Below are positions 55,217 to 63,642 of a stretch of DNA of 64,000 nt, piece by piece. Origin of the DNA: Sulfurovum sp. UBA4779. Lineage in GTDB: Bacteria; Campylobacterota; Campylobacteria; Campylobacterales; Sulfurovaceae. Below the pieces are notes generated by a model that saw only the letters and a list, made by a program, of their open reading frames with translations, was not told the DNA's origin and did not search any database. The translations under genes and the position numbers were made by a program. Position 1 is the stretch's first letter, and every line of letters begins with the position of its first letter. The stretch spans positions 266,037 through 330,036 of the forward strand of contig DHHF01000001.1 of the NCBI GenBank assembly GCA_002403155.1. The letters are read 5' to 3'.

Positions 55217-56044
55217 CTATCTATACACATTAGCAAGTGCTGCATCTAAGTCTTGTCTACTATTGATATATATTTGTTTAATACCTGCAGCTTCTTGGTA
55301 AATTATTTTCCCACTAGATAAATCAGTTAACCTCTCTAATTTTTCCAAAAGTTTTTCTTCTGTTAGTCCTAATGTATATTGTAAACTTGTTTTTCCAAAC
55401 TGTAAATCTTTTACAGATATAGTAATCTCTTCATGATCTCTAATAAAATATAAAAAGATATAGAAGAAGGCCTCATCTGAAAACGGTGTAGGATTTTTCA
55501 AGTTAAATACATATTCTTTTTCTACACGATGTAGCAAATTTAGATCACAAAACAAACCACTAGAAAATTCATTTTTAGTACTATTTTTACTATACATACC
55601 AATTAAAACAGTTATATCACTTAATAGCGTATTTGGTGACATTTTTTTTATATGTTGTTCACACCATTTTTGTGTTTTTTCAAGAAGTGATTCCTTAGTA
55701 AAAGTTGCCATAAAAAATGTATTGAAAAACAGATAATACAAAGTGGCCTTTTCAAAATTCTGCGTTATATACGTATGCAGTATCCAAAGTGATTCAGGCT
55801 TCTCGAGATAAGGATCATTTGAAAATATAATCTCAGCATTTTTAGAAAACCCTTTATCATCAGAAAGTGTTAGTTTACTGATCCACTGTTTTAAAGATTT
55901 AATTTTATTACTACCTAAACCTGTAGATGCTATAGCCGTTTCAATATCATTATGAATAGCTTCAATATTTTTGTAGGCTAGAGGCAACCAAGACATTTTA
56001 CAATCAAACTTTTCATGTCCTGAGAAGGAGGTTTTTAGAGACAT
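55217..56044 (-). CDS. sspB: SspB-like DUF4007 protein, predicted DNA nickase
   Basis: 275 residues. SFSGHEKFDCKMSWLPLAYK and LGSNKIKSLKQWI, then NDPYLEKPESLWILHTYI, match the DUF4007 family opening (GHE...W, LG.NK..S...W, DPYLE...LW.LH). In Ssp systems the DUF4007 protein nicks DNA so sulfur can be put in one strand. First gene of the ten-gene defence operon; its promoter overlaps a perfect palindrome. Confidence 0.83.
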   Translation of the reverse strand: MSLKTSFSGHEKFDCKMSWLPLAYKNIEAIHNDIETAIASTGLGSNKIKSLKQWISKLTLSDDKGFSKNAEIIFSNDPYLEKPESLWILHTYITQNFEKATLYYLFFNTFFMATFTKESLLEKTQKWCEQHIKKMSPNTLLSDITVLIGMYSKNSTKNEFSSGLFCDLNLLHRVEKEYVFNLKNPTPFSDEAFFYIFLYFIRDHEEITISVKDLQFGKTSLQYTLGLTEEKLLEKLERLTDLSSGKIIYQEAAGIKQIYINSRQDLDAALANVYR

Positions 56045-56062
56045 ATTACTTCTTTTTTTAAG

Positions 56063-56100
56063 ATTATACTTACTAAATTTTTTTAAGTATACTTAAAAAA
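56063..56100 (-). promoter_or_regulatory. Promoter and palindromic operator of the ssp/dpt operon
   Basis: TATAAT on the minus strand at 56063-56068 gives a leader of about 12 bases before sspB. A perfect 22-bp palindrome (56079-56100, core AAGTATACTT with T- and A-runs outside) covers the -35 region. A repressor bound there would block the promoter. Confidence 0.6.
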
Positions 56101-56235
56101 TCATTAAAACTGGGGAAAAGCAACTAAGTATCCCAGTAAGTATTTAATAACTCACAAATAAGAATATAATATCTTTCTAGAAAGACACTATAATAATATT
56201 CGAAAAATAAAAGCGACCTACTATAAACAAAACAT

Positions 56236-56278
56236 GTACTTGATATATCAAGTACCCCCTTGTTTTATCAAGTACCCT
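56236..56278 (+). repeat. 36-bp flank repeat, right copy, with perfect 20-bp palindrome
   Basis: 56243-56278 repeats the block at 37227-37262 (33 of 36 bases), with ATCAAGTACC units at 56247 and 56267, again 20 bases apart. Here the first unit is part of the perfect palindrome GTACTTGATATATCAAGTAC (56236-56255). It lies in the 310-base gap between sspB and the next plus-strand gene. No gene is seen in that gap. Confidence 0.75.
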
Positions 56279-56354
56279 ACAACTCTTGCTTTAACTTTAC
56301 ACTCTATATTACAATGACCTTACAAGCTTGAACAACCAATATACAGGAGGTGTT

Positions 56355-56840
56355 GTGGAACTCAAAAACAAGCTCGACCGTTTCACTAAAATGCCTATGA
56401 AAAGGCGAAAAAAAGTATTAAAGTGGCTGACAAATCAGAATGAAGAGATTATTCTAATGGCTTTTGAAAGGCAGAAAGAGTTTTTCTTCTCCTTATCTAA
56501 GGTCAATGAGGAGAATAGATCTATTCTTTATCTCAGTGCCTTATATATGGCTGCCAATAACCTATACAGTCTCTATCATGCTCAGGCGAACAAGAATAGA
56601 GACATGGATATACATGCAGTGCAAGGAGTTACACATATGCAGGCTCAAAAACTTAAAAAAAATATGGCGTCTTACAAATACGACAAGCTATTGAACTTGA
56701 GAAACAAAATTCTAGCTCTTAAAGATGAAGAATATTTGTCTTTTAGGCAAATATCTAAGTTCTTAAAGAGATATCACCGTATGGAAGTGTCACATAGCTA
56801 CATAGCAAAATTTTACAATGAAATGAAGGAGAAAAAATGA
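56355..56840 (+). CDS. Unknown basic protein with C-terminal HTH-like segment
   Basis: 161 residues from a GTG at 56355, with a strong AGGAGG 4 bases upstream; a TTG at 56328 is in frame without a site. Basic N-terminus (KLDRFTKMPMKRRKKVLKWL), helical middle, and SFRQISKFLKRYHRMEVSHS near the end, which resembles a helix-turn-helix. It starts 77 bases after the 36-bp repeat, so it could bind those sites. Overlaps the next gene by 4 bases. No family recognised. Confidence 0.6.
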   Translation: MELKNKLDRFTKMPMKRRKKVLKWLTNQNEEIILMAFERQKEFFFSLSKVNEENRSILYLSALYMAANNLYSLYHAQANKNRDMDIHAVQGVTHMQAQKLKKNMASYKYDKLLNLRNKILALKDEEYLSFRQISKFLKRYHRMEVSHSYIAKFYNEMKEKK

Positions 56841-57301
56841 AAAGACGAATTATAGATCACCTACCTAAAACCATAGAAATGACAACATATATTGATTGCG
56901 ATTGGGAACTTGGAGGTAAATTTGGAATGGGATTGATCAAAACAGATCCCTATAGTTACGTAGACTATGGAGCAATAAACTTCAGCTATGATGATCTGAC
57001 TTTCACAGATTTTTATACAAAGAATGCACTGAAGTTTGCTAACCTGCTAGAAGCATTTACCCTGGATTATTTTAAGTCAAACACTATCTATGAAATTGTT
57101 GACTACATGACGGCAGAGCTCGTTGATCTTGATGATGCAGCGGCCGTGTTGATCCACATAGAGTATACCGATGATGATCCAACGAACAAGGAGGTGTATA
57201 CCAGGGAAGTATTCCTGGATAAAGCTATTGCTCACACCGTTTCTCACAACATCAAGCATGTTCTTAACCAAAACAAATCCTATGTGGTTCAATCTTATTA
57301 G
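56837..57301 (+). CDS. Unknown acidic protein coupled to the HTH-like gene
   Basis: 154 residues, acidic (LVDLDDAAAVLIHIEYTDDD), mixed alpha/beta, no signal or membrane segment. Translation is coupled to the upstream gene by an ATGA overlap, and GAAGGAG lies before it. A terminator follows 5 bases later, so the pair forms a closed two-gene unit, like many toxin-antitoxin or regulator pairs; nothing in the sequence proves this. Confidence 0.6.
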   Translation: MKRRIIDHLPKTIEMTTYIDCDWELGGKFGMGLIKTDPYSYVDYGAINFSYDDLTFTDFYTKNALKFANLLEAFTLDYFKSNTIYEIVDYMTAELVDLDDAAAVLIHIEYTDDDPTNKEVYTREVFLDKAIAHTVSHNIKHVLNQNKSYVVQSY

Positions 57302-57306
57302 CATCC

Positions 57307-57334
57307 AAAAGAGGCATTGTAAAGTGCCTCTTTT
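57307..57334 (+). terminator. Rho-independent terminator of the two-gene unit
   Basis: 10-bp perfect stem (AAAAGAGGCA/TGCCTCTTTT) with an 8-base loop, ending in TTTT, 5 bases after the stop at 57301. Confidence 0.85.
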
Positions 57335-57448
57335 GCTACTCATTTCAATAACTTCTATATTTTGTACAAAATATCCACTTGCGTGGTCAATTAAAATCTA
57401 ATACTTTTCATATTATACTTTGCAGACAAATTTTCGCTGGGGAAGCAA

Positions 57449-58345
57449 ATGGTTCTAAAAGAAATTGAGAGCAAAGAACATGAAATCAATACACTAAAAA
57501 AACTTTTTGATGAAAGCCAAAGTGAAAAACAAAAAGCATTGATTGCAAAAGATCTAAAAACCTTAGAAAAGGGCTATCTTGCAGAAAAAGAAAATGCCTG
57601 GTATCTTGACTTCTATTTTAAAGACAAAGACCGTTTTGTTTTGCTACATGATATCCGTATTGTACACAACGGAACAAGTGCACAAATCGATCACCTACTT
57701 GTTGCACCTATCGGTATTACAATCTTAGAGAGCAAGAGTACAACTGGCTTATTAACTATCAATAACGATAATTCTATCTCTGTTAAATACTCAAAAAACA
57801 TAAAGACTTTTCCAAATCCTTTAGAACAGAATAACAGACATCAAAAAGTTTTATCTGACTTTCTCAATAATACATTTGATGTATCTGCTAGATTTAAACT
57901 CATGGGAGGTATCTATATCGAGCATAAAGTACTGATCCACCCCGAAACCACAGTAACCAATAAAAATCTTCCTGAAGGATTTGAACGAAGTGATTCTTTT
58001 GCAACAAAACGAAATGAAGAGATTGACAAAATGAGTCCTGCAAAAGTCTTACTGAGAGGTGTAACCCTAATGTCAAAAGAGATGGTTCGTGAATTAGCTA
58101 AGCACATTGCAAAGGCTCACAAACCGGTGAAATTTGATTACACACAGAAGTATAAGATAAGCCAACCTAAACCAGAAGAAGAAATACTTGACACTATACT
58201 GGAAGAAAGACCATGTCCCAGATGCGATGAGGGCACATTGGTTAAAAGAAAACGTAAGTCTAAAAAATTTGGTACACAGTATGAGTCTGATGAGTTTTTG
58301 GGATGCAGTAACTACCCTAAATGCCGTTACACTGAAGAATTATAG
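57449..58345 (+). CDS. NERD-domain nuclease-like protein with topoisomerase-type zinc ribbon
   Basis: 298 residues. Coiled coil at about 5-50. NERD domain at about 65-165, with the active-site strand SAQIDHLLVAPIGITILESK (Asp, then Glu-x-Lys), as in restriction-like nucleases. The C-terminus is a C4 zinc ribbon of the topoisomerase I kind: CPRCDEGTLVKRKRK then FLGCSNYPKCRYTEEL. NERD proteins are common in mobile and defence DNA. Monocistronic, convergent with the next gene. Confidence 0.85.
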   Translation: MVLKEIESKEHEINTLKKLFDESQSEKQKALIAKDLKTLEKGYLAEKENAWYLDFYFKDKDRFVLLHDIRIVHNGTSAQIDHLLVAPIGITILESKSTTGLLTINNDNSISVKYSKNIKTFPNPLEQNNRHQKVLSDFLNNTFDVSARFKLMGGIYIEHKVLIHPETTVTNKNLPEGFERSDSFATKRNEEIDKMSPAKVLLRGVTLMSKEMVRELAKHIAKAHKPVKFDYTQKYKISQPKPEEEILDTILEERPCPRCDEGTLVKRKRKSKKFGTQYESDEFLGCSNYPKCRYTEEL

Positions 58346-58357
58346 TGACTCTAGGTG

Positions 58358-58561
58358 CTATTCTTCTCTCCAGATTCTCAACTCTTTTTCATTCAATGTA
58401 GTCTCATACTCTGCAAACTCTACCTCAAGCTGCTTTTGTGTTTCCTCATCAAATTTAAAAATATCTTCCGGGTTTTTTTGATCGATCCTGTAGGTGGTTA
58501 CCACACCGTTGATTACAGTATAGCTATATATGTTTCCTTTGTATGTAAATATCGGCTTCAT
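58358..58561 (-). CDS. Hypothetical 67-residue protein
   Basis: MKPIFTYKGNIYSYTVINGV from the ATG at 58561, one base after the stop of the next upstream gene. An acidic helical C-terminus follows (FDEETQKQLEVEFAEYETTL). No known motif. Probably co-translated with the 75-residue membrane protein. Confidence 0.55.
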   Translation of the reverse strand: MKPIFTYKGNIYSYTVINGVVTTYRIDQKNPEDIFKFDEETQKQLEVEFAEYETTLNEKELRIWREE

Positions 58562-58562
58562 T

Positions 58563-58790
58563 CTATTCCTCAAGAAGTTGGATTTTCACCTGGCCTTTCT
58601 TCTCATAAAAGCGGTACTTGGTATACACTCTATAAATCATCCAAAGCATAATGCTCGTAAATACACTGTGTACGATCTCTTCATTATATTTTTCAGCAAA
58701 ACCTATAACATCAAAATACTTCAGCACGATGGTACTTACAACCACTTCAAGCAATATCAAACAAGTCGTCCATATCAATGCTTTTTTCAT
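58563..58790 (-). CDS. Small membrane protein, 75 residues
   Basis: Two hydrophobic helices: MKKALIWTTCLILLEVVVST and VHSVFTSIMLWMIYRVYTKY, the latter followed by a basic tail (KYRFYEKKGQVKIQ). Unknown function. First of a coupled pair with the 67-residue protein. Confidence 0.55.
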   Translation of the reverse strand: MKKALIWTTCLILLEVVVSTIVLKYFDVIGFAEKYNEEIVHSVFTSIMLWMIYRVYTKYRFYEKKGQVKIQLLEE

Positions 58791-58862
58791 AAGGCAGTCT
58801 CTTTTTGATTATGATACAGGGATTAAAAAAATGATAAAGAAAATCTTCTAAATTGTCATATT

Positions 58863-59474
58863 TTATACATCTATTTTAATATCCACGTAATCATCCCAGT
58901 CGATCTCTCCGCGTACCATACCGGTGATAAGTACCGCATGGCCAGCGTCAAGCCTTTTACCAACAATGATCTCTTCGTCACTAATCATTTTGACTTTCTG
59001 TCCCAGTTTGGCCTGAGCTACTTTTCCAATGAATGCAGCAACCAGCCTCAGATCAAAACCGCGCTTTTTATAGCGTTTAAGAAAATGGCCTTTGTGGTCG
59101 ATGTTGATCCTTACCTGGTACTGAGGTGCATAGACAAAGCCTTTTTCTTCTGCCCACTCTTTGCCGTAAACACCTTTCATCTTGTATCCGTTTGTTAGCA
59201 AGGCCATATCTCTGTCTGTACGCTTGCCGATAATCACGCTTTTACCGTCTGTGATCTTGATTTCTTCGCCATAGGTAAGTTGTCCTACCTGAGAATAAAA
59301 GATACGGATCAATGCCAGATCAAATCTGTTTTTAATCCAGTCCGCCCAAAACGTATCTTCTGCATACATTTTCACCTCATGCAGATACTCCATATTCCAT
59401 TCAAGCGTTTGTGGTCTTGGCTTTTTCTTTTTGAGTTCAGTATTCTCTTTGGGGATGATCGTGATACTGCCCAT
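58863..59474 (-). CDS. Unknown protein with internal duplication
   Basis: 203 residues. Two related halves are visible: NRFDLALIRIFYSQVGQLTY then KSVIIGKRTDRDMALLTNGY, and RGFDLRLVAAFIGKVAQAKL then EEIIVGKRLDAGHAVLITGM. Each has FDL...F...V.Q...G, then IIVGKR-D. No signal or membrane segment, Lys/Pro-rich start. No family recognised; the duplicated fold suggests a small beta-rich binding domain. Confidence 0.6.
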   Translation of the reverse strand: MGSITIIPKENTELKKKKPRPQTLEWNMEYLHEVKMYAEDTFWADWIKNRFDLALIRIFYSQVGQLTYGEEIKITDGKSVIIGKRTDRDMALLTNGYKMKGVYGKEWAEEKGFVYAPQYQVRINIDHKGHFLKRYKKRGFDLRLVAAFIGKVAQAKLGQKVKMISDEEIIVGKRLDAGHAVLITGMVRGEIDWDDYVDIKIDV

Positions 59475-59502
59475 ATCTGATCCTTTATGCTAACAAATGC
59501 TT

Positions 59503-59922
59503 CTAATTATCATTGATGTTATATACCGGTTTGGTTTCTGAGAAAAAAGCTATTGATGCGAGCAATACAAAAAGAGCAATAATCGACAGTACACTGTAAA
59601 TTGGAGCCTGAACAATCGATAATGATACACCGGCAGACAGCGATGTATTTTTCACATTCAGGTAAATAACACCAAGAAGTAGAATAATCCCTATCCCTAT
59701 AAGTATTTGACCATTTAGAACATCCCCATGCTTATCAAGTGCCTTCATATACCAAATATAGCCAAAATAAAGCAAACCATATCCGATAGCACTGATTGTA
59801 AAATTAGTCATATTAAAAAAATCATATCTGTATTTATCCCGCGTATAGTCATTGATCTTTACCACTAGCATAAAAATCAAGTACGTTGCAACCAAAAAAC
59901 CTATAATTTTTACAACCAACAT
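59503..59922 (-). CDS. Four-helix membrane protein, unknown
   Basis: 139 residues with four hydrophobic segments: IIGFLVATYLIFMLVVKIND, ISAIGYGLLYFGYIWYM, GQILIGIGIILLLGVIYLNV and PIYSVLSIIALFVLLASIAF. No transport motif. Lies 24 bases downstream of the single-helix protein gene on the same strand, so likely the same transcript. Confidence 0.6.
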   Translation of the reverse strand: MLVVKIIGFLVATYLIFMLVVKINDYTRDKYRYDFFNMTNFTISAIGYGLLYFGYIWYMKALDKHGDVLNGQILIGIGIILLLGVIYLNVKNTSLSAGVSLSIVQAPIYSVLSIIALFVLLASIAFFSETKPVYNINDN

Positions 59923-59946
59923 GTTTTACTCCTTTTGATTTTATTT

Positions 59947-60501
59947 TTAAAAATTTACTAAACTATGCACTTCTGAGACATCATCAACTAGTAAAATATT
60001 TTCACGCACCTTATTATGCTCCAAATCATATCCTCTCGTCGTACGAATCAATGTAACTGTTCCGATTTGGTATTTAAATATTGATAAATCAATCCTATAA
60101 GATAACCTTACCGAGCACTTTAAAGGATCTTTCTCTAATGTTTCCGGCTTAGAAATCAACGCTACATCTGTTATGTCAACCGAGCTGTTCTGCTGTTTTA
60201 TTCCCAGCTTGAAGGCGTCTATATATCCTTCTTTCATAAGATCGCTATTGCAGTCTTGATACCATTTTTTTTCGAAGGGGTTCCAACCTGAGCTATATAT
60301 AGCAACCCCTGCGGTCAAGAACACTAAAGCAAGAATAAAAAACTTATTTAATAAGCCATTGCTTTGAATATTTCCGTCTTTTTCACCATCGACTTTATCT
60401 TTCGCTTGTTTAGTCTTGCCGATACCATGCCTTTCTTCAAAGCTTAAAACAGCATCATCAACACTGGAAATATTTTCATTTGTATTATTCGATTCTTTCA
60501 T
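59947..60501 (-). CDS. Single-helix membrane protein, unknown
   Basis: 184 residues. Hydrophilic N-terminus of about 50 residues, one helix (KFFILALVFLTAGVAIYSSG), then an outside domain with KWYQDCNSDLMKEGYID and CSVRLSYRIDLSIFKY (two Cys that could pair). Divergent from the XRE-like regulator gene, whose operator repeats lie in the 105-base gap, so it may be under its control. Confidence 0.6.
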   Translation of the reverse strand: MKESNNTNENISSVDDAVLSFEERHGIGKTKQAKDKVDGEKDGNIQSNGLLNKFFILALVFLTAGVAIYSSGWNPFEKKWYQDCNSDLMKEGYIDAFKLGIKQQNSSVDITDVALISKPETLEKDPLKCSVRLSYRIDLSIFKYQIGTVTLIRTTRGYDLEHNKVRENILLVDDVSEVHSLVNF

Positions 60502-60551
60502 TCTTCCACCTCTAAAAGTACAGTATATATTCTATCAAATAGGGTATTTAT

Positions 60552-60594
60552 ATTCTCTTATTAGGAGTATTAAATTCATTAAAATTCTCTTATT
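60552..60594 (+). promoter_or_regulatory. Direct operator-like repeats upstream of XRE-like gene
   Basis: Two copies of ATTCTCTTATT (60552-60562 and 60584-60594), 32 bases apart, i.e. three helical turns. Both are followed by TAGG or TTAGGG. They lie between divergent genes and just before the regulator ATG at 60607, as expected for autoregulation. Confidence 0.5.
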
Positions 60595-60606
60595 TAGGGA
60601 ATTAAG

Positions 60607-61104
60607 ATGGAAATATATGAGAGAATAAATCAGATCATTCAAGATCAAGGCTTAACAAAAAGAGAATTTGCACAAAGGCTTATTTCTTTAGAGCCACAGT
60701 TGAAAACGACCGGTGAAGTTCCGACCGAAAAAACCATCTATAAATACCTTAATGGAAGTATCGCGATTCGTATAGAACTTATTCCCTTTATTGCTCAAGC
60801 ATTGAATGTTACTGAACAGGAACTTTTTTTTACATCCCCCAAAGAACGGCTCTCATTCTTTAGAAAGATGGTCCAGAATGCTAATGATGAAGAATTAGAG
60901 ATCATCAAAAAAAGACTTCTGACCAAATATGAAGCTTCAGAGATACTAAGAGACTATGAAACTGGTGATAAACAATCAATCAAAAATGATATAAAAAATG
61001 ACATCATCCATCTTCTGGAGTATGCCCCTGCTCCATTGCTGGAATCTTTGTTTATAAAGCTAAAAGATATGAGGTCGTATACAAGGGACCTGGATAAAAT
61101 CTAA
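60607..61104 (+). CDS. XRE-like helix-turn-helix regulator
   Basis: 165 residues. Helix-turn-helix at about 5-70: INQIIQDQGLTKREFAQRLI and TEKTIYKYLNGSIAIRIELI, then ALNVTEQELFF, the XRE/Cro pattern. The C-terminal half is helical and may dimerise. Ends with a hairpin convergent to the DUF5677-like gene. Confidence 0.8.
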   Translation: MEIYERINQIIQDQGLTKREFAQRLISLEPQLKTTGEVPTEKTIYKYLNGSIAIRIELIPFIAQALNVTEQELFFTSPKERLSFFRKMVQNANDEELEIIKKRLLTKYEASEILRDYETGDKQSIKNDIKNDIIHLLEYAPAPLLESLFIKLKDMRSYTRDLDKI

Positions 61105-61148
61105 CAGTATACCTCTTTCAAAGATTTTTCCGTATTCAAAATTTTATT

Positions 61149-61170
61149 TAACAGAGAGAGTTTTCTGTTA
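61149..61170. terminator. Hairpin between convergent genes
   Basis: 7-bp arms TAACAGA/TCTGTTA with an 8-base loop, between the stops at 61104 and 61176. T-run is weak. Confidence 0.4.
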
Positions 61171-61175
61171 GATAT

Positions 61176-62048
61176 TTACCACTCCCATTTTTGACCAATT
61201 TTTTCTATCTCTAGAATTAGCTTTGACTCATAATCATCTAATTTCTCGTCATATTTATTGAAAAAAACTTGCTGGAAATTTTTAACTGATTTCAAATAAT
61301 AAAGCACTCCTAAGAAAATGCAATATTCTGTAAATGCAAGGGTTTCTAAAGCCATCGTCATTTTTAATTTTTCATCCCCACTGGCACTAAGTAGTATGTA
61401 ATTCAATGTATCTTCTGCATCGCCATGTACTTGTGAACTCATTCTAAAATAGCCAGTAGCATAAATTGTAGACTCACCAACATCACTAAATCGTTTTGAA
61501 ACCTTTCTTGGCCAACGCTCATCATGATTAAACACGATACCAATCTCTTTTAAACCATTTTCTGATTCCTGGTGGATGTTTTTCAGCGTTGTTAAAACCT
61601 CTAACCTTTTTTTGATAGATGTTTTATGAATCTCTGGCAGTTCACCAGATTCTTCCATTGCTGCTTTTTCCCACTCATCAACTTGTCTAATAGATTGCTC
61701 CAGATAAGACCGAATCCATGCTAAAAATTTTGATGTTCGATCACCCTTAAGCATATACATTACATTTATGGATTTTTCCATACATGTTCTAGCTGCCAAT
61801 TCTGCAGTAGGTCCACATTTGCAAGAATAGGCCACCAATGCGCCAAATGCTTGTTCTATCGCTCTTTCGGTGACTTGGTATATTCCACCAATGGATGGTT
61901 CTAATAGCAGCGTATCTTCAGAGACATTGGAGAAAACCTTATTAAGAGACTCATGAGTATTTAGCAACACATCAATCATGATTCGCCCATTTTCCCACTC
62001 ATGTGGAACTTTAACACCAAAATGTTTTTCAAAAGTATCAGTATTCAT
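61176..62048 (-). CDS. DUF5677-like protein
   Basis: 290 residues, all helical. TAELAARTCMEKSINVMYML and RMSSQVHGDAEDTLNYILLS fit the DUF5677 pattern (AEL..R...E..I...Y, then S..VHG). This family is HEPN-like in fold and is common in accessory DNA. No nuclease Rx4-6H motif is evident. 118 bases downstream of the recombinase-like gene. Confidence 0.6.
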   Translation of the reverse strand: MNTDTFEKHFGVKVPHEWENGRIMIDVLLNTHESLNKVFSNVSEDTLLLEPSIGGIYQVTERAIEQAFGALVAYSCKCGPTAELAARTCMEKSINVMYMLKGDRTSKFLAWIRSYLEQSIRQVDEWEKAAMEESGELPEIHKTSIKKRLEVLTTLKNIHQESENGLKEIGIVFNHDERWPRKVSKRFSDVGESTIYATGYFRMSSQVHGDAEDTLNYILLSASGDEKLKMTMALETLAFTEYCIFLGVLYYLKSVKNFQQVFFNKYDEKLDDYESKLILEIEKIGQKWEW

Positions 62049-62166
62049 TCTCTATTCGTATTCCTTTGAGTATTTATTAGAAAAATCTTGTACTCATGCT
62101 TTTCATGAGACCATATCTTCATTTTCCCCTTGAAGTATTAGCAGTATACACAAAATATTATTCGAA

Positions 62167-63087
62167 TTATCCACCCAAATAATGCTCCGTTATACCAGCC
62201 CTAAAATGCTTCATCTCCCAGCTGACACCCTGGAGAGCCTGTTCATAGGTATAGCCATGATCTTGATAGGTGCGTACTCTGTTTTGCGCAAAGGTCCATC
62301 GAATTCCATGTGAACCATGAGGTTCGATACCAAACCTTAGACATGTCTGTCTGATGTCATCGGCATATGCCTGGTATTGGATCTTGAAGCGTTTTTCATA
62401 TTGAAAATACTCTTCCAGCCACTCATAGACATAAGGATGTATCATTACATCTCCGATTTTTCCACCTTTCTCCTTTGTTTCAATAATCCCTACTTCCTTT
62501 TTGCTAATCGAATCAATGGCTATACCTTTGAGCTGGTCTTTCTTGATCAGAGTTACCCCTTCACTCCTTGCTCCGCCATAAAGCTGTATGAGTGCAGCTA
62601 CTTTATGATGATCATCTGAAAGATTTTCAATAATCTGTATCGGGTTTTGGTAGACTCTGTTATGATACCCATCGGCTACCAGTTTTTGTACTCTGGCATA
62701 ATGCAATTTGTTTTGACGGATACTGAAATCATAGTCTCTTTCTTCTCCATAAGTGTAGAGGGAAAATCTCTTTAACGCATCTTCGAGCTTACCTAACGCA
62801 GAAGTGATTTTCTCCAAGTACTGTTTACTAGGATAATATTCAATTTTATAAGAGATATAAGCATCGATATGTTCTTCATTTATCTTCTCAAGATCTTTTA
62901 GCTCCCAGTGCTCTTTGAGATAGTTGCCCATGTTGTTCCATACATCCCGATAGGTTTTCATACTTTTGTATGATGCCATGCACTTATAATGTGGATGATC
63001 CCGATCGATCCTGTCTTCTTTTTTGGCACCTTCTACGAAGATTGCTTCAGTGAGTTGTCCTGTCTGATAATATACACTTCCTCTCAT
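62167..63087 (-). CDS. Second tyrosine recombinase-like protein
   Basis: 306 residues. N-terminal SAM-like part (YRDVWNNMGNYLKEHWELKD). Catalytic residues: Arg in YGGARSEGVTLIKK, Lys in ETKEKGGKIG, HGSHGIRWTFAQNR box and Tyr four from the end in AGITEHYLGG. The usual LGH box is replaced by SWEMKHFR. Shorter than the first integrase and unlike it, so it probably belongs to a different element. Confidence 0.78.
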   Translation of the reverse strand: MRGSVYYQTGQLTEAIFVEGAKKEDRIDRDHPHYKCMASYKSMKTYRDVWNNMGNYLKEHWELKDLEKINEEHIDAYISYKIEYYPSKQYLEKITSALGKLEDALKRFSLYTYGEERDYDFSIRQNKLHYARVQKLVADGYHNRVYQNPIQIIENLSDDHHKVAALIQLYGGARSEGVTLIKKDQLKGIAIDSISKKEVGIIETKEKGGKIGDVMIHPYVYEWLEEYFQYEKRFKIQYQAYADDIRQTCLRFGIEPHGSHGIRWTFAQNRVRTYQDHGYTYEQALQGVSWEMKHFRAGITEHYLGG

Positions 63088-63642
63088 GGTTTATTTGTCC
63101 CTTATTGGGTGTTTTTTGTTGAGTCATTCTGCTTTTGATCACCTTGCAGCATCCCAAGTTACTGTGCGTACGCTGTACGCTCCAGATACCTTTCATTGAA
63201 AGGTTTTCACTGTTGTAGAACAAAGTAGAAGTGTGAGAACTTTTTGCTACTTTGCACCTGCTTGTTAACGGTACCCAGCCCTGTACCGACTCTAAACGAG
63301 TAGTTGTAAAAGTTACAAGGACAGATTAGCTGTTTTTGACTGTAAACGGAAGAGTGACTCGAAAAATATTTGAAGACATTTTAAAAAATCCTCCGTTTCT
63401 ATATCTAGGAAGAAAAGTGGTAGATATCGGTTATATGGGAATTTGAAGTGTAAAATGGAACTTCTGAATTTTTTTCATTTTACAGATGATTTTACAAAAC
63501 TTTACAAAGAGGTTTACAAAATAACGCTGCAGAAAAAGGTAGTTTTTTTAACTTTTTACCTATATTGGAAAGATATGAGTAATTTTCTTAGATTTTTACC
63601 TATGTTTTGAATTTGCAGAACTTTGAGAAATGATAAATATTT
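63088..63642. other. Gene-free stretch rich in small inverted repeats
   Basis: No gene is seen in 63088-63747. Upstream of the recombinase there are GCGTAC/GTACGC (63155-63172 region), ACCTTTCA/TGAAAGGT with one central base (63188-63204), GGTAC/GTACC (63269-63286 region) and ACTC/GAGT (63290-63303 region). Farther on, TTTTTACCTAT occurs twice (about 63555 and 63594). Could be recombinase binding sites or a remnant. Confidence 0.4.
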
